A stretch of DNA of 64,000 nucleotides from Pelobates cultripes. Lineage: Eukaryota > Chordata > Amphibia > Anura > Pelobatidae. The notes beneath the pieces were generated by a model. That model worked only from the letters and a program-made list of their open reading frames with translations, was not told the DNA's origin and ran no database searches. The stretch lies in assembly GCA_933207985.1 (NCBI GenBank), contig OW240914.1, positions 130,405,019-130,469,018 of the forward strand. The letters are read 5' to 3'. Both the position numbers and the translations under genes were made by a program. Shown in pieces: positions 1 to 12,235 of the stretch; positions within the stretch are counted from its first letter, which is position 1, and each line of letters begins with the position of its first letter.

Positions 1-508
1 AATAGGATTAAAATGTATATTATTAGTTTATGTGCATTATTCATTAATTTCATATTATTGTTTTAAAGGGTTACTCCAAGCACCATGAACACTTCAGTGT
101 CTGTATTTGCAGCCTTTTGCTGTGAAAAGGTGCATGTAGCAGGAGTTCTGGGCTGGGTTCTGTGCATTTTTCAGCCATTTATTGGCTGGGGACAGTTAGT
201 TGAAATGCTCTGAAAATGAATGGTGAATGGATTGGCTTCTGGCATCTCCAGCTCAGCAAAAGCTAAAAGAGCATCATCCAGGAGGAGAGACTCAGAGCCC
301 ATTGGAGACCCAGGTAAATGGACAAACTGTTACTAAACATGAGTACTCTTGGCATTATAACCACTACAGCAGACTGTAATGGCTATGATGCTTGGAGTAG
401 TCCTTTAATTTAGTATATTTTTGCCCTCTTGCTGCTTGCATGACACCAGTGGGTACATAGTTTGTCTAAAAAAAGCAGAATCATTTTTTTTTCTGTGAAT
501 TTACCTGG
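1..508. other. No gene seen; unassigned sequence
   Basis: No supported ORF, RNA gene or tandem repeat is visible here. The stretch ends at the left target-site duplication of the hAT MITE beginning at 517. Confidence 0.4.
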
Positions 509-516
509 TACCAGGT

Positions 517-1184
517 ATTGATGTGCATGGGCAATTCGGCACTTTGGTTCAGTTTAGGATTTCCGAAATTCGTGACTTCAGCAATTCGGCACTTCGATTC
601 GGTTTGGCACTTCCAAAATTCGTGAGTTTGGAAATTCGGGACTTTGGCAATATAGACATTTTTAAGTATCCTTCTCTTGGCACCACAACCACTTACATAT
701 CTGTAGGGCTCCCTAACCCTACCCCTAGGGTTAGGGTACGGTTAGGGGTAGGCTGAGGGGTAAAGGTAGGGTTAGGAGTAGGGTTTGGGTTAGGGTAGGG
801 TTAGGGGTAGAGTTAGGATAGGGTTAGTGGTAGGGTTAGGTGCCCAGACTGCCACCACAACCACTTACACATCTAATAGGGCTCCCAATGCCACGAATTA
901 GCTTATTGGTCTAGATTTCTGTCATCATTCACGTAATATTCCCTCCCTCTCTTGTTTTGCCACTTTTCAGAAATCCGAAGCACTATGGCACTTCCGAAAT
1001 TCGTCACTTCTGCAATTCAGTAATTTGGTTCGGTTCATCACTTCCAAAATTCGTCACTTGGGCAATTTGGTAATTCGCCAGTTCGGGACTTCGGCAATTA
1101 GGCAATTTAGAAGCATCCAAGTGTCCGAACTGCCAAAATTCATCCGAATTTACATTTGTAACGAAACAATTTGCACATGTCTAG
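517..1184. mobile_element. hAT-type MITE with 8-bp TSD and internal telomere-like tract
   Basis: The 8-bp word TACCAGGT occurs at 509-516 and again at 1185-1192, directly bordering the element. The two ends form imperfect inverted repeats: the left end reads ATTGATGTGCATGGGCAATT and the right end, reverse-complemented, begins CTAGACATGTGCAAATTG. An 8-bp TSD is the hallmark of hAT transposons. The interior holds two blocks of AATTCG/CACTTCC-type short repeats (about 530-640 and 960-1140) around a degenerate TTAGGG tract. There is no transposase, so the element is non-autonomous. Confidence 0.75.
706..842 (+). repeat. Degenerate TTAGGG telomere-like repeat inside the MITE
   Basis: About 20 variants of GGGTTAGG/GGGTAGG run head to tail, preceded by a short inverted patch (CCCTAACCCTACCCC at about 711-727). 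The tract lies wholly within the TSD-bounded element at 517-1184, so it travelled with a transposon rather than marking a chromosome fusion. Confidence 0.75.
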
Positions 1185-1192
1185 TACCAGGT

Positions 1193-2034
1193 TTGTTCAG
1201 TGTGAATCCATTTGGAATCCAGTGTTTGATACAAATGCAAATTCAATTTTCTTTTTTTATATAGGATTCGCATGTGAGAATTACTGATTTTAAAGCAGAC
1301 CCCAGACGATACTTAATGATATGTGCTCGTTCAGTTAAAATAACCTAATTTTAACAAAAATTATTTTTAGTAAATATGAGGATTGTAAATATGGTTTAAA
1401 CAAATTTTGCTGATCTGAACAAAAAAAGAGTAAAATCTTTATGAAATACTCATACTGACTGTTTTGAAATTTCTCTGAAATTACAACTCAGTCAAAACAT
1501 ATAGAGAGAAAATGTAGGGACTCCTTTGTCTCAGTAATTTTCCTACAATTGACACTGCTAGACACTGGGTGGAGCTATCGCTGACTAGAAGTGTCAATCT
1601 TCCAACCGTTACCAGTGACGGTTGCAGAGATATTAGCTATATCTATGGAGGAAAAAAAAGAAAATGGATGTGTCCACAAGGGACAGGTTCATGTAAGTAA
1701 ATCTCACCATTCCCTGCTGCCCCTCACCTCTGGAGCATTGTCACCATCGGGGGACTTTGCAAAAGCCTCCAGACTGTGACAGTGCCGCATTAAGGAAATT
1801 TCACCAAACCAAAATCGTAGACAGGTGTTTTACATTGACCTCGTAGAAGTTTTCAAGGGTCCTTGATGGAACAGGACAAATTTCATGAGTCGATTCTCGT
1901 AAGCAATTTTTTCCCCCATCGATCCATTTCCAAACCTTGGTTCCTCCTCTACTAAGCCATCTGGTGCTAACACGAGAAACCACAACAATCCAATATCCAT
2001 TCCATGTAACTCTCGCTATAATTCCTCCTTTTAA
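1193..2034. other. No gene seen; unassigned sequence before L2 copy
   Basis: No supported coding region. The last 200 bases may be a decayed 5' part of the LINE that becomes recognisable from about 2035, but no domain can be read there. Confidence 0.3.
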
Positions 2035-5000
2035 AGCTGCCCTCTGGAATGCACGCTCTGTGTGCAGAACCGTTAAATCAACTTCCATCCATGACCTATT
2101 TATCTCACACTAAACCTACTTGTATTAACAGAAACATGGCTCTCTCCCTCTGATACAGCTACCCCTGCCTGACTATCCTTTGGTGGTCTTCACTTTACTC
2201 ACAACCCAAGACAAGCTGAGAGTAAAAGTGGCGGTGTAGGTTTTCTGCTTTCACCCCACGGCTCCTTTAAAACTCTGCCTTCCCTCTCTTTTCCATCATT
2301 TGAAATTCATTCAATTCACCTTTTCAAACCCTTCTCTGCTAACATTGCCATTATTTATCCTCCTTTCTGGTTCCCCTCTCCTCTTCCTTGACCTCTTTGC
2401 TGCCTGGCTAGCCTACTTCCTCTTTTCTAATATTCCATCCCTAATTCTTGGTGATTTCAATATTCCCATTAACTCACTTTTGACCTCAGCAGCCTCTAAA
2501 TTACTTTCAATTACTTCCTCCCTCGGGCTATAGCAGTGGGCTAATTTCCTCACCCATGTAGCTGGCAATACCCTTGACCTCATTTTCTCTTATGCATGTA
2601 CAGTATCTAATATCTGCAACACTCCATTTCCTCTCTCTGATCACCACCTCTTATCGTTTGCTCTCGAGTACCCCCTCACCCAACAACCTCAGCCTAAACC
2701 CCCTCAACTCAGTAGGAACCTTAATTCTATTGACCTTCAGCAGCTGTCAGCTGATATTGATTCACAACTGCTATCCATCCCTTCCCTCTCCTGTCCCTCA
2801 TTGGTCATCTCCACATTTAACACTACCTTCACCTCTGCCTTGAATGCTGCATCACCACTCCAAACATGCACCTCGAGGAGGACACGCCCCCAACCGTGGC
2901 ATACTAAATCAACACGCTATCTGCAAAGTTGCTGCCGTTGTGCTGAACACTCCTGGAGGAAGTCTCGCACCGAGTCAGACTTTCTCCATTATAGATTCAT
3001 ACTGCAGAGCCCTTTCCCTTGCCAACCAGTCATACTTTTCCTCTCTCATTAGTTCATGCTCCCACAACCCCAGGTGTCTGTTTGACACCTTTAACTCTCT
3101 TCGTCGCCCTGCTGTGGCCACCCCCCAAACTAACCTTACAGCCGATAGCTTTGCATGCTACTTTACCGACAAGATTGAACAGCTAAGGAAATAATTCTCC
3201 CCACCTTGCCATTCTCTTTCTCAACCACATGTAGATCATGCCTTTCCTACACTTCAGACTTTCTCCCCGGCAACTGAACAAGAGATGGCTGCGCTTCTCC
3301 TTTCCTCTCCCCCCAACACTTTCCCGCTCGATCCTGCCCCATCTCACCTTATCAGATCTCTCTTCCCTTGTCTTGTGCCTTCATTAACACACATCTTCAA
3401 CTGCTCTCTCTCTTCTGGCTTGTCCCTGCTGACCTTTAACATGCCACTGTAGTACCTATCCTGAAAAAATATCTCTTGACCCGTCCTCCCCCTCTAACTA
3501 TCGTCCCATATCCCTGCTCCCTTTTTCCTCAAAGCTTCTGGAAAGACTTGTCTTTACCCGTGTGTCTCGCTTCCTCAATTCCAACTCTCTCCTTGACCCT
3601 CTACATTCTGGCTTCCGCCCTCTCCACTCTACTTAGACTGCTCTTATCAAAGTTACTATCGGCCTAATCGCAGCTAAATCCAAAGGCCACTTACTCCATA
3701 CTAATTCTTCTTGACCTCTCTGCTGCCTTAGACACCGTTGATCATGCTCTCCTTCTTCAAACTCTTCAATCGCTCGGTCCCTGTGACTCTGTCCTCTCGT
3801 GGTTTTCCTCTTATCTCTCCCAACGCTCATTCAGTGTCTCCTTTTCCAAGGATACTTCCTCCCATCGTCCTGTCTCTGTTGGAGTCCCCCAAGTCTCTGT
3901 CCTTGGTCCCCTTCTATTTTCTCTTTATACTGCCTCTCTTGGCAAACTTATTGCCTCTTTTGGATTCCACTACCACCTGGATGCTGATGACATCCAGATA
4001 TCTCTCTCCTCCCCGGACCTCTCCCCTGCCGTCCTGCAATATGTCACTGCTTGCCTTTCTTCCATCTCTGCCTGGATGTCCTCCCGCTTTCTGAAATTCA
4101 CTCTCTCTAAAACTGAACTCCTTGTCTTTCCTCCTCCTAATACTGATCTTCCTCTCTCACTCTCCCTTCAAGTTAGTGGTATCCACAGAAGTCCATCCGT
4201 GCAAGCACGCTGTCTTGGCGTCATACTTGACTCTGGCCTCACCTATGAGCCTCACATCCAGTATGTTGCCAAATCCTGTAGATTCCAACTTAAAAACGTA
4301 GCCCACATCCACCCCTTTCTTATAAAAGATGCTACCAAGGAGCTTGTCCATGCTCTAGTAATTTTCTGCATGGAATATTGTAACCCTCTCCTGATAGGTC
4401 TTCCCAAAAGTCGTATTGCCCCTCTACAGTCTGTAATGAATGCTGCCACCAGACTGATTTTCCTCTCTAGTCAGTCCTCTCACACCTCACCCCTCTGTCA
4501 GTCCTTACATTGGCTTCCTGTATCCTATAGGGAGTCGGAGTCAATTCAAAGTGCTAACCCGTACATATAAAGCACTGAACAGTTCTTGCCCCTCTTATAT
4601 TTCTTCATAGATCCATAGATATGCCCCTGTAGGGCCAACACGCGCTTGCAGGACTTCTCGTGGGAGGCTCCCTTCCTATGGAATAGCCTGTTTACCCCAT
4701 CAGACTCTGCCCTAGTGTTCAATCCAAGAAGTACCTTAAAATCTCTTTAGGAAAGTTTATGGCTTCCCAGAGTAGCCTCTACCTTACACACCTGTCTCTT
4801 GCTCTCTCCTAAAGGGCAACACTCTGCTCTCTCCTCCAGCTCTGCTTCACTTCCACCTTATTTAATTGATATGTCCTGTCTTAATGTGTGTTATACCCCA
4901 TCTCCTATAGACTGTAAGCTCATTTGAGCAGGGCCCTCTTCAACCTATTGTTTCTGTAAGTTTTCTTGTAATTGTCCTATTTATAGTTAAATCTCCCCCC

Positions 5001-5067
5001 CCCCCCATAATATTGTAAAGCGCTATGGAATCTGTTGGCGCTATATAAATGGAGATAATAATAATAA
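2035..5067 (+). mobile_element. L2-clade LINE, near full length in domain content, decayed
   Basis: Conceptual translation starts with an AP-endonuclease N terminus (ALWNARSVC near 2040, LTETWLSPSD near 2135, GGVGFLL near 2233). It continues through reverse transcriptase: a RT-like stretch near 3480-3720 and the catalytic box as DADD at 3980-3991, where the family has YADD. It ends with the C-terminal region at about 4076-4530 ([33 protein letters not shown]). The 3' end carries the L2-type GGCGCTATATAAAT tail and AATAAT repeats at about 5037-5067. Many frameshifts and stops split the ORF, so it is inactive. The assignment to the L2/CR1 group is from protein motifs. A second copy of the same family lies at 17288-21275. 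Confidence 0.85.
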
Positions 5068-6945
5068 CACACTCTTCATTTCCACCTATTTCTTATTCAG
5101 TGACGAGGACTCCACAAGTAAATCCCAGACCAATTGTTTTGTTCAAGAGCATTAAAAGGCATTTGCTTTGTTCATAATAGCTGAAACGCATGTGTGCACA
5201 AGTCTAGTACTAACTGCTGTGATGTCACTTTAACGCCTGTATTACAACAATAGTTTGAATCGGTGTGTCATTTTGTTCAGAAATGCATTAGTTTTGATTA
5301 AGGGAAGATCTCCAAACGCTTGTTGTTCCAAACTTTTGTGAGGTCAATAAAATCTACTTTTTTACATCGTGAAAAGAATAGAGGGGAAGTACTAAACATC
5401 AAGCAAGAGCACTCCCACAAATGTCATGAACCCTTGTTTATGTCCAAACATCACCTGCACCTCCTTCACTAGAACCAGCACCAATCCAATATAAAATAAG
5501 GATGAAGCCAAAAAATAGCTTGGTTAAGACACTTGTCCTTAAAATGGTTCACATACCTTGCAATTAGAAAAAGTTCTTGTGTAACAGTGTTTTATCCCCC
5601 GAGATTTGCTGCAGAGTATAGAGACTCAGAGACCTTTCAAGGGCTTAGCTGGAATTAGGGTGTTTCACGGCACAGTGGCACAGCCATGCACTGTGGAATC
5701 CTTCAGGACCTAGTGCTGAATTCCGCATTCTGAAAGGCAAAGATTAACTCGTAGTATGCCTTATGAAGAATACTAAATCTTCCAATGAATTCTTGGAACA
5801 TCTCATTATTTTACCCAAGTTCAGTCATCAAGTCTTAGAGTTTGTTTATTATTCTTTTTTTTTTTTACAAACTCGATACTAAAGGCAGAGTTTTTGCATC
5901 ATATATGAATACTTTACAAAATGGCCCTAGACCTGTCAAAAATTTTGCCATTTAATAGCCGTCACTAAGATTCTGTGCAGTTGTGGTAGCCAAGTGGAAA
6001 CTTTATTACACTTTTAAAATGGTCCCAACTGATCAGTCAGCCATCAAATTTCAATGAAAGAACCACGGAACAGGCAGTCAAACCCTCCCATCAAAACTGT
6101 ACACAGGGCCTGACTAAGTAGAACTAACAGCCCAGGAAATAAAGCTTTATGAGCTTCACAGTCTTGCAGAGTCCTGAAAGGTACTTGCATGGGGTAAATG
6201 TTCGTATATATTGCACAGCTGTATGGTAAAAATATTTTGCTGTGAAAACAATCAACAATTTATGATGGCAATTGGGATAAGATAAGGTTCGTACCCCAAA
6301 TGAGAATGCTGATAGGCGCCCAACAACTTTTGGCCCCAGTTTCCATATAAAACAACACAAGACAGGGGCGCCCCCTGTCTCCACTTTTGGTTGTTCTCGG
6401 ATTTGAACTGTCTCCTTGGAACTGTTTCTTGAGGCAGTATGGCAGTGGGAGGAGATGATTGGATTAACAGGGCAGAGAAATACATACAAAATAGCAGCAT
6501 TCACAGACAAACTACTGATTTCTTGAGAATTTTGCTCCTGGGTATCTTAGGGGAGATCTCATGTTTTGGAAACTCTCCTTTTTTTAAACTGAATGCAGAC
6601 AAATCCAAAACACTAGATATCTCTGTTTCCACCCAGGAGTTTGGTTTTCTGAAAGACCAATTTCCATTCTGGTGGTGCAAGGATAGGACCAAAAATTGGG
6701 CATCTGGATCCTCCGATACTTGATACTTCCTCCAATTTTTCCAAACGTTACATAGGGACTTGGCACAATGGCGAGGGCAGAACATTTCATGGTTGGGGTA
6801 TATAAACATACTGAGAATAAATGTCTTGCCCAGGATAGCTTACTTGCTTCACTCCATATCCATCACAATTCTCAAGGCCTATTCTCAACATTGAGAATGA
6901 TGTTCCTGGGCTGTGTGTGTAATAGAGGACCTGTTAGACTTAGGA
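5068..6945. other. No gene seen; unassigned, probably old repeat sequence
   Basis: No ORF here has a recognisable domain. A short stretch at about 5310-5360 (ending GTCAATAAAAT) resembles the 3'-terminal part of a retroelement. The open frames at 6124-6809 show no family motif. Confidence 0.3.
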
Positions 6946-7770
6946 TAGATGTGGAAGGTCTGAGTGTCTTCAGTTTCCGTATGTGGATAAAAAGAAGACA
7001 AAGCAACCTAATAGTGCAATATGTCAGGGCTTGACAGACAATACGTAAATAATAATGATATTGTACTCACATGTAAAAGAGCTATGACCAGCTCTAGTGT
7101 ATATCGCATATAGTGGTATAATCCCCACTTATTGGATATGATGACATAAAAATTATGAAAAAATAGATAAAATGCCAGGAAGTATAAATAAATTATTGAA
7201 ATAAAGAGGTAATGGTACAATAGATTATAGTAAAACCAAAATCCTTTATTTTTTTTATATTTTTTTGATTGAATAAAGGATTTTGGTTTTACAATAATCT
7301 ATTGTACCATTACCTCTTTATTTCAATAACATATTTATACTTCCTGGCATTTTATCTATTTTTTCATAATTTTTATTATTCCTACTCTCAAGAACATCCT
7401 GGGTGGGGATCATACCACCAATGCTATCATCATAGAGCAGTGGGTCTGCTCTATGCTTGTGAGTACAATTCTGCTTATTTTATACAACTTTTACTATATT
7501 ACTGAGAGCACTATTTGTGGCTGTTTTGTATTTCTTTTCTGAGCACCTAGACAACCATCTGCTGTGAATGACCATCATCATATCCCATAAGTGGGGTTTA
7601 TACCACTCTATGCGATATACACTAGAGCTGGTCATTTACATGTGAGTGCAATATCATTATTATTTACGTATTGACTGTCAAGCCCTGATATATTGCACTA
7701 TAAGGTTGCTTTGTCTTCTTTTTATCCACATACGGAGACTGAAGACACTCAGACCTTCCACATCCCCCAA
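6946..7770. repeat. Large inverted repeat (foldback) with about 295-bp arms
   Basis: The sequence from about 6946 to 7245 reads back in reverse complement from about 7262 to 7770, around a T-rich spacer centred near 7253. Matching pieces include AAGGATTTTGGTTTTAC beside the centre and GTGGAAGGTCTGAGTGTCTT at the outer end. The right arm holds about 180 extra bases (about 7376-7555) that look like a diverged second copy of the adjoining stretch. The arms are similar but not identical. A retroelement untranslated region inserted twice in opposite orientation is a likely origin; this is inference. Confidence 0.8.
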
Positions 7771-7891
7771 GTATAGGGAACTCAGAAACCTGTTGGGACG
7801 AGACTTTATGTACTATTTTTTGTGATGCAGCCCTTCCCTATTTGTTTCCTCTTTCTTAACCTTAAAAGTATGGACTAGTCTTCGCTTTAAG

Positions 7892-8250
7892 ATGGATCTT
7901 ACAAAGGGGAGACCACCAACCATGCAAGAACGCGTCGGATATATTCAGTTACAACACTGCTATATGGCCCTAACTCCAACACACATTTTACATAGAGAGC
8001 TTACAGGCTTTAAACAGATGTACCTAGCAGGAGAACACTTAGAAAGAGGCTTTTATAAGCTTCTTTTGAATGTAGTGACACTCCCACCCTTGCAGTTCAC
8101 CTCTGCCTGGGAGGAGAAACTTTAGAGGTCATTTTCTAATAAGCAGTGGGAGAACCTGTTTCTTTTAGCACATAGACCCTCAGCCTCTAAGATCCAAGAA
8201 ATAAACTACAAATTGGTGACCAAATGGTACTGGACCCCAGTGCTCCTTAA
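7892..8250 (+). pseudogene. LINE ORF2 C-terminal scrap (possibly L1/Tx1 clade)
   Basis: A 77-codon frame at 7892-8125 continues past its stop with KIQEINYKLVTKWYWTPVLL at about 8190-8250. That pattern, a lysine-rich helix followed by KWYxTPxxL, resembles the region just before the CCHC-like end of ORF2 in L1/Tx1-type LINEs. No reverse-transcriptase core is present, and the sequence breaks off at the minisatellite starting near 8277. The family assignment rests on this one motif. Confidence 0.4.
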
Positions 8251-8276
8251 CACATTTGCTCCGAAGGTCCCAGGTG

Positions 8277-8622
8277 CGATGGTGTGAGGGAGTGGGGGTG
8301 ATGATGGTGTGGGGGGATGTGATGATGGTGTGGAGGGGGTGATGGTGGTTTGAGAGGGGTGATGATGGAGTGAGGGGGGTGATGATGGTGTGATGGAGGG
8401 GGGTAATGATGGTGTGATGGAGGGGGTGATGATGGTGTGATGGAGGGGGTTGATGATGGTGTGAGGGGGGAGGTGATGATATTGTGAGGGAAATGGGGGG
8501 GTGATGGTGTGGGGGAGGTGATGGTGTGAGAGGGGAGGTGATGAGGGTGTGAGGGGGGTTGATGATGGTGAGAGAGGGGAGGTGATGATGGTGTGAGATG
8601 ATGGTATGATGGGGGGGGGTGA
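8277..8622 (+). repeat. GGTGATGATGGTGTGAGGG minisatellite
   Basis: Head-to-tail units of about 18-22 bp combine GGTGATGATGG, TGTGA and G runs of variable length. The open frames crossing it on the minus strand encode only His/Pro/Ser repeats and are not genes. Confidence 0.9.
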
Positions 8623-9271
8623 TGGTAAGGGATTAAATACCTTTTTGTGTGTGTGTCTGCGATTGGCGCTCTCCGGCCGGGCAGACTGGAGGGGCCTTGC
8701 ACCCAGCAGCATACAGAGCAAGCCGCCGGGCCCCCTCCTGGTGTCGGGTCAGGACCCAACACAGTCTGCCCTAAGGCGGTTTAGGTGGCCGCGAGGCAAA
8801 ATCGCAAAATTAGGTCGCCGCCTCTGCACAAATACAATTATTATTTTTATTATTATTGGTATTTATACATAGCCAACTAATTCCACAATAAAAGTATTAC
8901 CAGGCATTTACACAATGTGGCTAAAGCCCTGATTCTGTGATTGTCTCAGTCACATTTTAAGCTTCACATCTTTAAATATGCGTGACCTCAGCCGGGAATG
9001 TAGGTGTCTGAATGGGAGATTATTTCTGTAGCCCATCCCCTCTTCCTAACGAATTACTTACCCTTACAATTCTTACATTCAGCCACATTTATAGCACACC
9101 TGTAGACCAGATAATAAACAAATGGCTGCCTAGCGACTGTCCTCTTTTAGGTAGGACACTCACTGACTGCTCTAATAAACCGCTGGATGGGTACAACCAT
9201 AATGTAATTAAATTTATTAAAATGTGACTGTTTACCACTAATATCCTCCCTATTCAATACAGTTTAACCCC
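8623..9271. other. No gene seen
   Basis: A GC-rich stretch (about 8660-8830) with a short ATT-rich run at 8833-8860 is followed by ordinary AT-rich sequence. No domain-bearing ORF is present. Confidence 0.3.
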
Positions 9272-9359
9272 TTAAAAAAGGAATGAGCCAGTGGGCCTCT
9301 TGGCACCATAACAACTTCATTTAGATGATGTTTTAATGGTGACTGTAGTGTTCCTTTAA
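9272..9359. mobile_element. Short TTAA-flanked MITE remnant
   Basis: TTAA occurs at 9272-9275 and 9356-9359. The right end reads ACTGTAGTGTTCCTTTAA, the terminal sequence shared by the larger TTAA elements in this window. At 88 bp it would be an internally deleted copy. Confidence 0.45.
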
Positions 9360-10004
9360 GTTATAGGCCTGAGTTGTTGACCTGTGCCGACCATGCATGT
9401 TTGACTACAATTCCTATAATGCTCTGAGAGCAATAGGCAAGCAGTGCTTTATTGGGTATTGTACAACACTCCTATTGTAGTTTTTCTGTGCCTTCCCACA
9501 GTCCTGTGAAACTAGGCACACAGAGTACAGGATATAGCAGAAATAATGCAGCCTCCATGCCTTGGTGTTAGCTTGATGACATCCTATTGTAGTAATAGCC
9601 TTACAAGGACCTAATTAGAGGGTATAAGTACATATGCTGAGTAAATAGCATCACATCTCCTGGAGGGAATAAATATTGACCCCCTGTCTAGGGGATTATT
9701 AAGTCATTCACTGGTAAATGTGGCTGCTAATTGCACATTCATATTTTCTTGGGTTGAATTACTCAACTTGCTAAGGCTGCCAAGTACAACTCTACATTAA
9801 ATAGGATTTGAATATTAACCCAAAGGCAAATATTGGCTTGTTATTTTCAAGAGGGAAAATTAAGTTAGCATAATAATTCCTTTTGACAGGACATAAATAG
9901 GATAGGTTAATACAACCAACCTTAAAATCTGCATGTTGGCTCTATCCTGTAATTTCCAGAAAGAGGTATATTTTATTAAAGGGGTTATTATAGACAGGCT
10001 TTAG
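9360..10004. other. No gene seen
   Basis: AT-rich sequence without a recognisable feature, up to the start of the 62-bp tandem array. Confidence 0.3.
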
Positions 10005-11055
10005 TTTTAGATAATGCTAATGCTAAAATGTAATGTAAGGTGGTCTCTGAACTGCACATTATCAGGACAGGCTCAGGCAGTGCTGAGTTTACATATAATG
10101 TAAGGTGATCGGACTGCAGATTATCAGGACAGGCTCAGGCAGTGCTGGGTTTACATCTAATGTAAGGTGATCTGACTGCAGATTATCAGGACAGGCTCAG
10201 TCAGTGCTGGATTTATAACTAATGTAAAGTGACCAGATTATCAGGACAGGCTCAGACAGTGCTGGGTTTACATCTAATGTAAGGTGATCTGACTGCAGAT
10301 TATCAGGACAGGCTCAGGCAGTGCTGGGTTTATATCTAATGTAAAGTGACCAGATTATCAGGACAAGCTCAGACAGTGCTGGGTTTATATCTAATGTAAG
10401 GTGATCAGACTGCAGATTATCAGGACAGGCTCAGACAGTGCTGGGTTTATATCTAATGTAAAGTGATCAGACTGCAGATTATCAGGACAGGCTCAGACAG
10501 TGCTGGGTTTATATCTAATGTAAGGTGATCTGACTGCAGATTATCAGGACAGGCTCAGACAGTGCTGGGTTTATATCTAATGTAAGGTGATCAGACTGCA
10601 GATTATCAGGACAGGCTCAGACAATTCTGGGTTTATATTAAATGTAAGGTGATCTGACTGCAGATTATCAGGACAGGCTCAGACTCTGCTGACTCTAATG
10701 TAGAGTTACCTACCTGCCTGCAGATTATCAGAACAGGCTATGATAGTGCTGTTTTTTTTATACCTAATGTAAGGTGATCTGTTTTTTTTTTTATATCTAA
10801 TGTAGACTGCTGACTCTAATGTAGAGTTATCTGACTGCAGATTATCAGGAAAGGCTAAAATAGTGCTGTTTTTGTTTATATCTAATGTAAGGTGATCTGA
10901 ACTGCAGAATATCAGGACAGACTCAGAAAGTGCTGGGGTTTTAAATCCAATGTAAGGTGATCTGATTGCATATTATCAGGATAGGCTCAGACTGTGCTGG
11001 ATTTATAACTAATGTAAGGTGATCTGACTGCAGATTATCACGACAGGCTCAATAG
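10005..11055 (+). repeat. 62-bp tandem array, about 17 units
   Basis: The unit contains CTAATGTAAGGTGATCTGAC, CAGATTATCAGGACAGGCTC and AGTGCTGGGTTTATAT. Successive TAATGTAA words are 62 bp apart in the regular part. A shorter variant of about 55 bp lacks the stretch between GTGA and CAGATTATCAGG. Copies decay toward the right end, where T runs are inserted. Confidence 0.9.
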
Positions 11056-11108
11056 AAGCAATATTTACAAAAGGGAGAATTGCCAGGAATTCAAGGTGAA
11101 TTTCAAAT

Positions 11109-11627
11109 TTAAGGAACACTATAAGGTTAGAAAAACAAACATTTATTCCTGACCCTATAGTGTTAAAACCACCACCTAGCCCTTTTGCCAATCCCCTCCT
11201 ATGCCTCCCTAAATATAGTAAAAATCTTACTTGTATTCAATTCTGCAGCTGCTGCATCTGCCCCTTATCTGCCTTCTTGACTAACATAATCAGAAGAGAT
11301 TATGTGAGCCAATCACAATGCTTTTACCATATAATTGGCTGTCAAGGAGGCAGATCAGGGACAGAGTCAGCACAAGTCAAACACAGTTCTGGCCAATCAG
11401 CATCTCCTCATAGAGTGTATCGCTATGAGGAAAGTTCAGTGTCTCCATGCAGATGGTGGAGACACTAAGTGGCAGTGCTGCTCACTGTGCAGCACTGCCC
11501 CAGGAAGCACCTCTAGCAGCCTTCTGAGGAGTGGCCAGTGGAGTTATCACTAGGCTGAGAATGATTCTACTCACCAGAACAAATGCGATAAGCTGTAGTT
11601 GTTCTGGTGACCATAGTGTCTCTTTAA
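11109..11627. mobile_element. TTAA-flanked MITE, Kolobok/piggyBac-like
   Basis: TTAA at 11109-11112 and 11624-11627 bound a 519-bp element. The left end begins TTAAGGAACACTATAAGG; the right end is ACCATAGTGTCTCTTTAA, its imperfect inverse. Internal sequence (CATTTATTCCTGACCCTATAG near the left end, AGCTGTAGTTGTTCTG near the right) is shared with the copy at 22855-23455. There is no transposase. The superfamily is inferred from the TTAA target only. Confidence 0.7.
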
Positions 11628-11935
11628 GGCCAGAGTAGCCTAACTGGACATTGCTGACTTGCAGAATTGAAATTCACTTTGAATTCATGGAAATTGTCAC
11701 ATGTTCCTTCATACCTGATTCAGTCTCCCTATTTTTGTGACCTTACAATGGGCAGGATGCACAATTCATGAGCATTGCTTATTGCTCGGCTGATGTTTTT
11801 TAGAGTATTGCTAGTCTGGTCCCCTAGTGACATTTATAAGAGGGGAGGTTCATGACATGCTAGGGCTTCCTGACAAATGATGAAGTAGAGAGCTTTATGC
11901 AAGGCTTGATTTACTTTTCTGGGCCTACCGTTATA
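11628..11935. other. No gene seen
   Basis: Unassigned sequence between the TTAA element and the Tc1 element. Confidence 0.3.
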
Positions 11936-12235
11936 TACACTGAACAAAATTATAAACGCAACATTTTAGTTTTTTGCCCCCATTTTTCATAAGCTGAACT
12001 CAAAGATCTAAGACTTTTTCTATGTACACTAAAGGCCTATTTCTCTCAAATATTGTTCACAAATCTGTCTAAATCCGTGTTAGTGAGCAGTTCTGCTTTG
12101 CCGAGATAATTCATCCACCTCACAGGTGTGGCATATCAAGATGCTGATTAGACAGCATGATTATTGCACAGGTGTGCCTTAGGATGGCCACAATAAAAGG
12201 ACACTCTAAAATGTGCAGTTTTATCACACAGCACA

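Noticed and set aside
706..842. Chromosome-fusion scar or true interstitial telomere
   Set aside because: The tract lies inside a MITE with an exact 8-bp target duplication, so transposition explains it better.
4076..4570. 164-codon frame as a host gene
   Set aside because: The residues are the C-terminal part of an L2-type reverse transcriptase, with frame breaks on both sides and a LINE tail after it.
6124..6809. Overlapping frames of 82-128 codons on both strands
   Set aside because: No recognisable domain, no splice context, and both strands are open; probably decayed repeat sequence.
8206..8762. Two overlapping 171-codon frames rich in His, Pro and Ser
   Set aside because: They read the GGTGATGATGG minisatellite on the minus strand; composition is purely repeat-driven.
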